Shown: one piece after another, positions 9,501-16,087 of the stretch | Layout: each line of letters begins with the position of its first letter | Numbering within the stretch: the first letter of the stretch is position 1 | Source of the DNA: JAXHNE01 sp038316995 | GTDB taxonomy: Bacteria; Patescibacteriota; Saccharimonadia; Saccharimonadales; JAXHNE01 | Direction of reading: 5' to 3' | Assembly (NCBI GenBank): GCA_038316995.1 | Contig: JBBQAZ010000003.1 | Location: 1 to 62,661 of the forward strand | Length of the DNA: 62,661 nt | Position numbers and translations under genes: made by a program | The notes under the pieces: generated by a model | What the model was told of the DNA's origin: nothing | The model's input: the letters and a program-made list of their open reading frames with translations, nothing else | Database searches by the model: none

Positions 9501-10194
9501 GGAAAGAGAGCTACTCGGAATCTATGTTTCTGCTCATCCTCTACAGGACTACAAGAAATTCCTTGAAGCAAAAACTCAACCAATCTCGAGTTTATCTGCT
9601 CAAAATGATGGTGAGCGTGTTGTAATTGGTGGGAGTGTAAATGAAATGCGTGAAATCGTAACTAAAAAAGGTCAACGGATGGCATTCGTAAAAATTGCTG
9701 ACGAAAGCGAAGAAATTGAACTTATTTTATTTCCAAATATATACGAACAAACAGCGCATCTTTGGATACACGACCAGGTTGTTTTAGTAAAAGGTAAATT
9801 GTCTGCAACAGATAAAGATGGCAACAAAACAACAGATTTAAAAGTTATGGTGAATGATGCGCAGGAAATTACGTTGGACCAGGCAAAACGTGAAGCTAGA
9901 AAAAAATCTAAAAATAAAACTGCAAAAGACGTGCCAAAAGAAAAAGCAAATACTCCAAAACCGGCAGTGGATCCAAAAGTATATCTGAGGATTCCGTCAA
10001 GTAAGGATCACGAAATACTCATCCAGATTAAAGAAATAAGTGAGCGTCACAAGGGTGAAAACGAGGTGGTGCTTGTTATCGGAGAAACGAGCGATAGACA
10101 AGTTATCCGCCTTCCATTAAAGATTAGTTACGACGAAAGCGCCGAATCTTCTTTTGCCGAGCTTTTAGGAAAACAAAACGTCAAATTGCACTAG
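6574..10194 (+). CDS. dnaE: DNA polymerase III alpha subunit
   Basis: The replicative polymerase, 1206 residues, DnaE type. The N-terminal PHP domain shows HLHNHTQYSLLDG (from about residue 13), ITDHGT and SDAHYL, so most metal ligands appear present and proofreading or pyrophosphatase-type activity is possible. The palm carries GPGRGSAAGS (about 386) and PDIDIDIQD (about 427), which supplies two catalytic aspartates. The helix-hairpin-helix lies around residues 890-920 and the OB fold follows about 1012. Translation starts at GTG with an AAAGGGG ribosome site. It overlaps the convergent CAP gene by 4 nt. Confidence 0.97.
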   Translation: MTKPILGPADYVHLHNHTQYSLLDGLTKVPSLIEYVKMNGMKSVAITDHGTLSGVVEFYKAAKQDDIRPVIGMETYIAARKHTDKEPGKDKPNFHLILLAMNQMGYENLMRLSTIANLDGFYYKPRIDHELLEQYNEGLIVLSGCIGGEVGNALRSDQSVQAKETASWYKKVFGDRYYIELQDHGHPNHPSKWDEQVAVNKKLRSLANELDIECAITSDAHYLKHADQEAHEILLCVQTGSFLSDEKRMSLKEFELHVTKPEELIDRWKDDFPEAIINTRKIAERCDVTLDLGKILIPKFETPKGQTEESYLKQLVYQGLSWRYNQTLPLDSKKLTISKMKKTLSDAVVERADYELGIIQDMGFSGYFLIIADFMNWGKEQGIVFGPGRGSAAGSIIAYSLNITDLDPLEYDLLFERFLNPDRISMPDIDIDIQDTRRDEVIQYCVDKYGKDRVANIVTFGRMAARNAVRDVSRVLQVPYSEADRLAKMIPPPVQGRHIPLEVSIKNDNELREEYESNETAQRVFDLAVQLEGTIRSHGVHAAGVVIAPDDIVKFVPLEMAQKGVVSTQYSMNPVEELGLLKMDFLGLSNLTIIKNALRIIRKVEGWEIDISKIPLDDEKTFKLFQDGATTGVFQFESAGMKRYLKELKPTEFSDIIAMGALYRPGPLTAGLTDKFIARKNGKEKVEFEHELMEVALGSTYGVLVYQEQVMRVAVDMCGFSGGQADTLRKAIGKKKVELMAQMKKEFIDGMVKNSGVKASFAEKFWKDLEGFADYAFNKSHSACYALIAYQTAYLKAHFPAAFMAALMTSDFDDTDRLAIEITECQHLGIDVLLPDVNESFVEFAVVPETKQIRFGMSAIKNVGTGTVEEIIRARTTKKFTDINDFFSEVNPRIVNRKALDSLIKAGAFDELSDRGTLLHNIDVVLAYAQRIQKQKAIGQTDLFGNSQQASDDSIGSTLKLESPTSDLLASETLKWERELLGIYVSAHPLQDYKKFLEAKTQPISSLSAQNDGERVVIGGSVNEMREIVTKKGQRMAFVKIADESEEIELILFPNIYEQTAHLWIHDQVVLVKGKLSATDKDGNKTTDLKVMVNDAQEITLDQAKREARKKSKNKTAKDVPKEKANTPKPAVDPKVYLRIPSSKDHEILIQIKEISERHKGENEVVLVIGETSDRQVIRLPLKISYDESAESSFAELLGKQNVKLH

Positions 10195-11072
10195 CCAACA
10201 AAACCAGCAGTTTGTAGCAACAGGGCTCCCAGTGCAACTATTCCTGTCACGGTAATGTCAAGAACAGGATGATGCATAATAAAATGCTCTCCGTTTGCAA
10301 TAATTCGCTTCAATCGTATGGCATGACGACCGATTAGGAAAACAGCCCCAATGCCAGTGATTATTCCAACTGCGAAACTCGCTGCAGCGGCCTGTTCATC
10401 GGTTATACTGGCAATGAATGTTACTGGTTTTTGACTCGTCGGCGCAGTTGTTGTCGCGTTAGTTTGAAGCACCTCGGGTAAGGTGTCTGACGGTGTTGCG
10501 TAAAAAGCAACTACAATTGTCTCGACATTACCTCCTTGATATCCTTCGGCGTCCACTATTCCAAACCCAACCTCTGTAAACTCATTATCGAGTAAATTTT
10601 CTCTATGTGATGGGCTTTGCATCCAGCCAGATACCGTGGCATTACTGCTAGAGAATCCATACGCTAGATTTTCTCCCGCCTTTTGATAGCTGTAGCCAAT
10701 AGTGTCAATAAAAATCCAAGGCTGATTGCCCTCTGGGGTGTTGTGTGACCAATAGTTTTTGGTTTTCATGTCTTCTGCTTTTGCTTGAGCTGCCTGGTTT
10801 AGTTGTTCGTTTGACTTCAATGGCGAAATCGATCGACTCGTTCTCTCATTATTTGTTTCAGACAGTAATTTCAAGGTACTTATATCGTTATTAATACCTA
10901 GCACATTGCCGATTTGTTGAGGTTTTATGTTTCCAAAAATTAGTACCGAAAGTAACATAACGAGCATCGGGATGTATGGCCAATACACTTTCCTGTAAGA
11001 ATGTGTTTGCTTTTTATGCTGACCATATCTTTTTTTATGATGGGAGGCTGCCACCGTTTTTTGTTTTGCCAT
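10191..11072 (-). CDS. Membrane-anchored CAP/SCP-domain protein
   Basis: A 293-residue protein with a basic cytosolic N-terminus, a membrane segment (about 34-49), then an SCP/PR-1/YkwD-type CAP domain. The domain is shown by LLSETNNERTSR at its start, NYWSHNTPEGNQPW, KAGENLAYGF and SPSHRENLLDNEFTEVGFGI. Two more hydrophobic helices close the protein (about 232-250 and 272-290). The CAP domain is probably extracytoplasmic. The function of bacterial YkwD-type proteins is mostly unknown. The promoter TATAAT lies at 11088-11083. Confidence 0.85.
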   Translation of the reverse strand: MAKQKTVAASHHKKRYGQHKKQTHSYRKVYWPYIPMLVMLLSVLIFGNIKPQQIGNVLGINNDISTLKLLSETNNERTSRSISPLKSNEQLNQAAQAKAEDMKTKNYWSHNTPEGNQPWIFIDTIGYSYQKAGENLAYGFSSSNATVSGWMQSPSHRENLLDNEFTEVGFGIVDAEGYQGGNVETIVVAFYATPSDTLPEVLQTNATTTAPTSQKPVTFIASITDEQAAAASFAVGIITGIGAVFLIGRHAIRLKRIIANGEHFIMHHPVLDITVTGIVALGALLLQTAGFVG

Positions 11073-11082
11073 AATGCTATTG

Positions 11083-11088
11083 ATTATA
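11083..11088 (-). promoter_or_regulatory. -10 box of the CAP-domain gene
   Basis: TATAAT preceded by TG, ending 11 nt from the ATG. It overlaps the stop region of the upstream methyltransferase gene. A leader of about 4 nt is predicted. Confidence 0.55.
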
Positions 11089-11593
11089 CAACTTGAGGAC
11101 TAAATCGACAATGATAGAGCATCATTGCTGCTGCCTGCACTACGTTATGTGATTCTTTCTTGCCATACATTGGGATTTCAATTGTTTTGTCACAAAGATC
11201 TATAAGTTCAGAGTCCATTCCCTGAACCTCTTTTCCAAGAATAACGCATGTTTTTGCTTTTGGAGAGTATTTTGGAATCGTAATAGAATTTGAGCTTTGC
11301 TCCAGTGCTATGACGTCTATACCCGAGCTTTGTAATTTTTTGATCAGCTTAACTATATCAAGTTCATAGCTCCAACTAACAGAGTTTTCAGCCCCGAGAG
11401 CAGTTTTGTTAATCTGTTTTTGTAGCTTTTTCACAATGTGCGGCAATCGTGTATCATCTTTTTGCGCAGGATATGGTGTATAGCCCGTAAAATACAAATG
11501 ACTAACACCTAGTCCATCGCAAAGGCGCAATAGTGCGCCTACATTGAATGTGCTGCGCATGTCGTGGGCTATAACGTATAATTCTCTATTCAT
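11084..11593 (-). CDS. SpoU/TrmH-family RNA 2'-O-methyltransferase
   Basis: A 169-residue SPOUT-fold methyltransferase. AHDMRSTFNVGALLRLCDG is motif 1, and VILGKEVQGM, IEIPMYGKKESHNVVQAAAM carry motifs 2 and 3 that form the SAM-binding knot. It is at minimal length with no extra RNA-binding domain, as in TrmL-like enzymes; the target nucleotide cannot be told. A further in-frame ATG lies at 11602, but the TAGGAT -10 box (11606-11601) would put the transcript start at about 11594, so I choose the ATG at 11593. Confidence 0.85.
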   Translation of the reverse strand: MNRELYVIAHDMRSTFNVGALLRLCDGLGVSHLYFTGYTPYPAQKDDTRLPHIVKKLQKQINKTALGAENSVSWSYELDIVKLIKKLQSSGIDVIALEQSSNSITIPKYSPKAKTCVILGKEVQGMDSELIDLCDKTIEIPMYGKKESHNVVQAAAMMLYHCRFSPQVV

Positions 11594-11600
11594 CACAAAC

Positions 11601-11606
11601 ATCCTA
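11601..11606 (-). promoter_or_regulatory. Extended -10 of the SpoU-family gene
   Basis: TGT-TAGGAT on the minus strand ends 8 nt from the ATG at 11593. The upstream in-frame ATG at 11602 lies inside this box, so it is unlikely to be transcribed. Confidence 0.5.
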
Positions 11607-11650
11607 ACAGATTATTCTCATCTTGCGCCGCTTATGGTTAAATAGGGTCT

Positions 11651-13249
11651 ATGAGTCAAGACGCTAGAACTATTGAAGAAACCGCCACGCAGCGTCGTTC
11701 GGCTATTTTAGGTATGGAATACCACAATACTGCAGGAACAGATAAACAGCTGTATAAAGAAATTATGCCATATGAAAAACTAAAAGAAATTCGCGTGGTC
11801 CCGCTTTCTGCAAATGCACACGCTATTAATTTTGGAGTAACTAACAATACTTCACAGCAAACAATGCAAAAACTCTCACAAGAATTCATGGATCAGCGAC
11901 TTCGTTTTTACATGATTTCAGACACGGGTTTTCAGGAATATATGATGTTATATAATCCGCCTAGAAAGGTCGAGTATCACGATATTTCTATCACAGGGGA
12001 GGATACTCAAAAGGTTTTATTACAAGTTTCGCAAATGTTAGAGCAGGTTCGTGCGGATGATATGCTGTCGTACTTGGTTCAACAAGCTCATAAGCTCGGT
12101 TCTTCAGATATCCATCTTGAAAATCAAGAGGAACATGTACGGGTTCGATTTCGAATAGATGGCGTGTTACATCCAGTTGCTAAATTGGCTAAAGACCGTT
12201 ACCGTTTGCTTGTATCGGCAATTGCGAGCGCGGCAAATATATCAACATCATCCGATGAGGCTCAACAAGGCCATATTAGGCAAAAAGGAAAAATGGCAGA
12301 TGGAACGGAAGTTGATGTGAATGTTCGTCTTGAGACCGTCCAGACCGTTAACGGGATGGATGCAGTCATGCGACTATTTAATATGGACGCAGAAAAATAC
12401 AGTCTTGAACGACTTGGTCTTTCAGAAACGCAGCGAGCAGTTGTTGACGACATTATTTCCAAACCAAGTGGACTAGTGCTTGCTGTCGGTCCGACAGGGT
12501 CCGGTAAAACCACGACTCTTTACTCTATTCTTAACACCTTAAATAATGATGAGCGTAAAATAATCACAGTTGAAGATCCAGTTGAGTATCAGTTTCCGGG
12601 CATCGTGCAACTTTCTGTTAGTTCAAAAAACAGCAAAGAACAAGGTTTTGCTGAACGTCTTCGCGCCATATTGCGCTTAGATCCAGATATAGTAATGGTT
12701 GGCGAGATAAGGGATATGGATACGGCTAGAACAGCGCTACAGGCTTCACTGACCGGACATCTAGTACTTTCAACCTTTCACGCGTCTTCTGCTGCAGCGG
12801 CGCTTACACGGCTCCTGGACATCATTGAGAGCAACCCATTGTATTTATCAGCAATACGACTCGTTATGGCACAACGTTTAGTGCGTAAACTTGATGATTC
12901 AACAAAAGTACCTTATCAGCCGAGCGATCAGGAGTTGGAGCATCTTAAAACTGTTTTTGCGACACTTCCACGGCAAATTGAGCAACCCGATCTTAGTAAC
13001 TTGCAGCTATACAAGGCCGGCTCATCCCCCGAGAATCCATTTGGGTTTAAAGGTCAAATTGCTATTCGAGAACAATTTATGGTTAACGACCATATACAAA
13101 AAATTATGAGCACCCCTGAACATTTAACCACTCAACAAATAGAACAAGCTGCTATAGATAGTGGCATGACCACAATGCTTCACAACGGAATATTAGAGGT
13201 AGTTAAAGGTCAAACAACCATTGAAGAAGTCTACCGAGTTGTCGGATAA
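11651..13249 (+). CDS. GspE/PilB-family secretion or type IV pilus ATPase
   Basis: A 532-residue hexameric ATPase of the type II secretion/type IV pilus family, which would power pilin polymerisation at the membrane. Seen are an N-terminal N1-like part, the HKLGSSDIHLE (Asp box region) and FRIDGVLHP blocks, Walker A GPTGSGKTTT (about 277), and Walker B with ILRLDPDIVMVGEIRD. The usual CxxC...CxxC zinc motif after the His box is absent: the matching sites read LDDSTKVPY and AGSSPENPFGFKGQ. No other pilus gene is in the window. It ends 3 nt from the convergent malic enzyme stop. Confidence 0.88.
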   Translation: MSQDARTIEETATQRRSAILGMEYHNTAGTDKQLYKEIMPYEKLKEIRVVPLSANAHAINFGVTNNTSQQTMQKLSQEFMDQRLRFYMISDTGFQEYMMLYNPPRKVEYHDISITGEDTQKVLLQVSQMLEQVRADDMLSYLVQQAHKLGSSDIHLENQEEHVRVRFRIDGVLHPVAKLAKDRYRLLVSAIASAANISTSSDEAQQGHIRQKGKMADGTEVDVNVRLETVQTVNGMDAVMRLFNMDAEKYSLERLGLSETQRAVVDDIISKPSGLVLAVGPTGSGKTTTLYSILNTLNNDERKIITVEDPVEYQFPGIVQLSVSSKNSKEQGFAERLRAILRLDPDIVMVGEIRDMDTARTALQASLTGHLVLSTFHASSAAAALTRLLDIIESNPLYLSAIRLVMAQRLVRKLDDSTKVPYQPSDQELEHLKTVFATLPRQIEQPDLSNLQLYKAGSSPENPFGFKGQIAIREQFMVNDHIQKIMSTPEHLTTQQIEQAAIDSGMTTMLHNGILEVVKGQTTIEEVYRVVG

Positions 13250-13252
13250 CTG

Positions 13253-14386
13253 CTAAATTATTACGTTTGCGATTTTTTGTACAAGGCGTTTATCTAGAAC
13301 GCTTGGAATGATTTCGTCTGGTGTTGGGTTTTCTACTAAGGATGCGATGACTTTTGCGACTGCGATTTTATGATCATCGGTTATTTCTGTAACTTTATTG
13401 TCAAGTGCGCCTCTAAAAATTCCTGGGAAGGCGAGGGCATTATTGACTTGATTGGGGAAGTCACTTCGACCAGTCGCAATAATTGTCGCGCCTGCTTCTT
13501 TTGCGTTTTTTGGCAGAATTTCTGGATCTGGGTTAGCCATTGCAAATATTACGGCTCCGTCATTCATAGAACGAACCATTTTTTTGGTGAGCAGACCCCC
13601 CTTTGAGACACCTATAAAAATATCAGCTCCTTCAAGGATACTCTCAAGAGTTCCATCAATTCCTGAAAGATTCGTGTATTCAAGTAGTTTGAATTTTTCA
13701 GCGTTTAGGTCCTTGCGGTTTCTACTAATAATACCTTTGCTGTCCACTGCAAAAATTCTTGGGTTTGCATACCTGTGAAGTAGCTTTATTATTGCCGTTC
13801 CTGCTGCTCCTGCTCCCACGACAACAATTTTTGCAGCGCTAAGTTCTTGTCCTTTTATTTTCATTGCATTAATTAGTCCGGCAAGGACAACAATTGCCGT
13901 GCCATGTTGGTCATCATGAAATACAGGAATTGACAGTTCAGCTTTTAATCTTTCTTCAATTTCAAAACATTGAGGTGCAGCTATGTCTTCTAAATTAATT
14001 CCACCAAAGCTTGGTGCAATAGCTTTTACTGTAGCCACGATCTCATCAGGAGTGTGAACATCAAGAATTATTGGAACTGCGTCTATATCCGCAAAATGCT
14101 TAAACAGCATTGCCTTACCTTCCATGACAGGAAGCGCACCATATGGTCCTATGTCACCTAGCCCTAGAACCGCAGAACCATCACTAATTACAGCTACATT
14201 ATTATTTAGCCAAGTAAAGTCGCGTGCTTCACTAGGATGTTCTGAGACGTAAGAAGAGACAGTAGCGACCCCTGGTGTGTAATAAGTACTAAGTTTCTCC
14301 ACAGTATCCAGCTTGTCTTTAAGAGAGATGAATATTTTACCGTGCAAATCTTTATGCTTCTGCATGGCTTGTTTTTTGTAATCCAT
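13253..14386 (-). CDS. NAD(P)-dependent malic enzyme
   Basis: A 377-residue short-form malic enzyme that decarboxylates malate to pyruvate with reduction of NAD(P). Family blocks seen are YYTPGVATVS, ISDGSAVLGLGDIGPYG, the EDIAAPQCFEIE metal-binding region, HDDQHGTAIV, and the dinucleotide fold VVVGAGAAGTAI. It lacks the phosphotransacetylase tail found in MaeB of proteobacteria. In a reduced fermenter it would feed pyruvate metabolism. NAD versus NADP preference is not readable here. Confidence 0.93.
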   Translation of the reverse strand: MDYKKQAMQKHKDLHGKIFISLKDKLDTVEKLSTYYTPGVATVSSYVSEHPSEARDFTWLNNNVAVISDGSAVLGLGDIGPYGALPVMEGKAMLFKHFADIDAVPIILDVHTPDEIVATVKAIAPSFGGINLEDIAAPQCFEIEERLKAELSIPVFHDDQHGTAIVVLAGLINAMKIKGQELSAAKIVVVGAGAAGTAIIKLLHRYANPRIFAVDSKGIISRNRKDLNAEKFKLLEYTNLSGIDGTLESILEGADIFIGVSKGGLLTKKMVRSMNDGAVIFAMANPDPEILPKNAKEAGATIIATGRSDFPNQVNNALAFPGIFRGALDNKVTEITDDHKIAVAKVIASLVENPTPDEIIPSVLDKRLVQKIANVII

Positions 14387-14393
14387 ATCCCCT

Positions 14394-14399
14394 AGTCTA
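14394..14399 (-). promoter_or_regulatory. -10 box of the malic enzyme gene
   Basis: TAGACT on the minus strand ends 8 nt before the ATG, the same spacing seen at other leaderless-type starts in this window. A GGGG run lies too close to the ATG to act as a usual ribosome site. Confidence 0.45.
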
Positions 14400-14440
14400 C
14401 GTTCTTACAGTTTAATGAAAAGAATATTATGTACAACGTA

Positions 14441-14469
14441 TTGCAATCTTCTCTGTATTGATGTAGAAT
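14441..14469 (+). promoter_or_regulatory. Promoter of rplS
   Basis: TTGCAA, 17-nt spacer, TAGAAT (14464-14469, with TG directly before it). The predicted start at about 14476 gives a leader of about 92 nt. Confidence 0.7.
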
Positions 14470-14480
14470 CGTTCGAGTTA

Positions 14481-14564
14481 TGCCCAGTAGTGAGCTTTCT
14501 ATAACTACCTCGGTAGTATAGACTCTAGATAGGATGCATCGCTTCTAAAAATGAGGTCTGGGCA
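14481..14564 (+). promoter_or_regulatory. Candidate ribosomal-protein leader structure of rplS
   Basis: TGCCCAG (14481-14487) is perfectly complementary to CTGGGCA (14558-14564), closing a structure whose 3' strand ends 3 nt before the ATG. Inside is a hairpin ACTACC/GGTAGT (14504-14517) and a GATGCATC palindrome. The GAGG ribosome site (14553-14556) lies just inside the closing stem. This looks like an L19-binding autoregulatory leader, by analogy with known L19 leaders of other phyla; it is inference. Confidence 0.5.
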
Positions 14565-14567
14565 AAT

Positions 14568-15140
14568 ATGAAAGTTAATGGCGTTAAGCCAATAGAAAGT
14601 CTACAACTGGGTATGCAATCAGTTATTAAACAAATCGAAGACCGCCAGAAAAAGGCACAAGTAGTTGATGTCCGTTCTGGAGATACTGTAAAAGTTCACC
14701 AAAAAATCAAAGAAGGTGAAAAAGAGCGTATTCAAATTTTCCAGGGTATGGTTATTCGCGTTGACCGAAAAGGAAGCTTAAGTTCACGAATTGTTGTCCG
14801 TCGTATTGCAAGCGGAGTTGGTGTAGAAAAAAGCTTTTTGTTACATAGTCCACTTGTAACAAAAGTTGAAGTTACAAAGCGAAGCAAAGTTCGTCGTAAT
14901 TACCTAACTTATATGCGTGAGCGAACTGGAAAATCAGCTCGACTTGGAAGTGTTGATTTTGATAAGGACGCTGTTAATACTGTCCGTGATATAGAAGCCG
15001 AAAAAGCTGAAGCTGAAGCGAAAGAAAAGGCAGCCGCAGAACATGCCGAACTTGATGCTGCAAAAGCTGAAGAAGCGGCAGCCGAAGAAGCAAAAGCACA
15101 GGCAGCACTTGCTGCTCATGATGAGGCCAATAAAGCATAA
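14568..15140 (+). CDS. rplS: 50S ribosomal protein bL19
   Basis: bL19 sits at the 30S-50S interface. The core (about residues 10-125) shows VRSGDTVKVHQKIKEGEKER, FQGMVIRVDRKG and KVRRNYLTYMRERTGKSARL. The total of 190 residues is well above the usual 115-130 because of a C-terminal Ala/Glu/Lys tail of some 50 residues that looks disordered. It is monocistronic, between its own promoter and a terminator. Confidence 0.96.
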   Translation: MKVNGVKPIESLQLGMQSVIKQIEDRQKKAQVVDVRSGDTVKVHQKIKEGEKERIQIFQGMVIRVDRKGSLSSRIVVRRIASGVGVEKSFLLHSPLVTKVEVTKRSKVRRNYLTYMRERTGKSARLGSVDFDKDAVNTVRDIEAEKAEAEAKEKAAAEHAELDAAKAEEAAAEEAKAQAALAAHDEANKA

Positions 15141-15163
15141 CTTATCTATCTGATAAAAACCTA

Positions 15164-15186
15164 AACGTCCTAAATGGGCGTTTTTT
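15164..15186 (+). terminator. Intrinsic terminator of rplS
   Basis: AACGTCC/GGGCGTT stem (one G-T pair) with a five-base loop, followed by six T. The T-run directly adjoins the promoter of rnhB. Confidence 0.75.
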
Positions 15187-15194
15187 GCTATCAT
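15186..15194 (+). promoter_or_regulatory. Extended -10 of rnhB
   Basis: TGC-TATCAT ends 7 nt before the ATG at 15201, so transcription should start on the start codon. The TG begins on the last T of the rplS terminator tail. This decides for 15201 over an upstream in-frame start at 15174. Confidence 0.6.
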
Positions 15195-15200
15195 ATATAT

Positions 15201-15755
15201 ATGATAGGTATTGATGAGGTAGGTAGAGGTGCCTGGGCAGGGCCACTTTTAGTTGTAGCCGCTCGCATAAGAGACGCCCTTCCTAGTAACTTGAATGACT
15301 CAAAACAATTAAGTCTTAAAAAACGTGAATTGCTTTTCCCGCAAATAAAATCTTGCTGTGATATTGGCGAGGGTTGGGTGGAGCCGCACGAAATTGATGA
15401 ATTTGGACTGACTCAGGCAATGAGATTGGCAGTGAATAGAGCTCTTATAGCTATAGGGGCAGATTTTGACGAAGACATTATTATGGACGGTCCTATCAAC
15501 TATTGTTCTTTTGAATATAACTCTGTCCAGACAATCATAAAAGCAGACTCTATATACCCAATTGTTAGTGCTGCTAGTATTTATGCGAAAGTTGCACGGG
15601 ACAGGCATATGAACCGAATAGCAAAGTTTTACCCTTTTTATGGTTTTGAAAAGCATGTTGGCTATGGCACTCAACTACATATATCGTCGTTGAAAATTCA
15701 CGGTGTAAGTTTACTTCACCGAAAGAGCTATAAGCCGATAAAAGCCTATTTATGA
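15201..15755 (+). CDS. rnhB: Ribonuclease HII
   Basis: RNase HII removes misincorporated ribonucleotides and RNA primers from DNA. The 184-residue protein starts MIGIDEVGRGAWAGPL, with the catalytic Asp5-Glu6 pair and the GRG substrate loop. The second half has KADSIYPIVSAASIYAKVAR, which contains the third acidic site and conserved Lys. The ATG was chosen from the -10 position. The stop overlaps the yraN start by 4 nt. Confidence 0.93.
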   Translation: MIGIDEVGRGAWAGPLLVVAARIRDALPSNLNDSKQLSLKKRELLFPQIKSCCDIGEGWVEPHEIDEFGLTQAMRLAVNRALIAIGADFDEDIIMDGPINYCSFEYNSVQTIIKADSIYPIVSAASIYAKVARDRHMNRIAKFYPFYGFEKHVGYGTQLHISSLKIHGVSLLHRKSYKPIKAYL

Positions 15756-16087
15756 AGTCCACAAAGCAAATAGGCGATGAGGGCGAAAGTTTTGTTTGCG
15801 AATATTTAATAAAAAAACAGTTTAAAATAATAGATAGAAATTGGCGCACGCGCTACTGTGAAATAGATATTATTGCAGAAAAAAACAACAGAATATATTT
15901 CATAGAAGTTAAAACGAGAAAGTCGGAAGTTTTTGGAGGTGGACTGGAATACATTACAAAAAAGAAGATTGCTCAGATGGAGTTTTCTGCTGAACTTTGG
16001 GTGAGCGATCAAAAATGGAGTGGTGAATACCAGCTGGCGGCAGCATCAGTTATTGCTGGAGATGTCGATTTTATTGACGAGCTTTGA
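15752..16087 (+). CDS. YraN/UPF0102 family predicted endonuclease
   Basis: A 111-residue protein of the UPF0102 family with a PD-(D/E)xK nuclease core: GDEGESFVCEYLIKK, then CEIDIIAEK and YFIEVKTRKS, which supply the D and ExK residues. It is commonly found beside rnhB, as here, and is linked by neighbourhood to DNA repair or recombination, though its role is not established. The end overlaps the convergent aminopeptidase gene by 17 nt. Confidence 0.88.
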   Translation: MKSTKQIGDEGESFVCEYLIKKQFKIIDRNWRTRYCEIDIIAEKNNRIYFIEVKTRKSEVFGGGLEYITKKKIAQMEFSAELWVSDQKWSGEYQLAAASVIAGDVDFIDEL

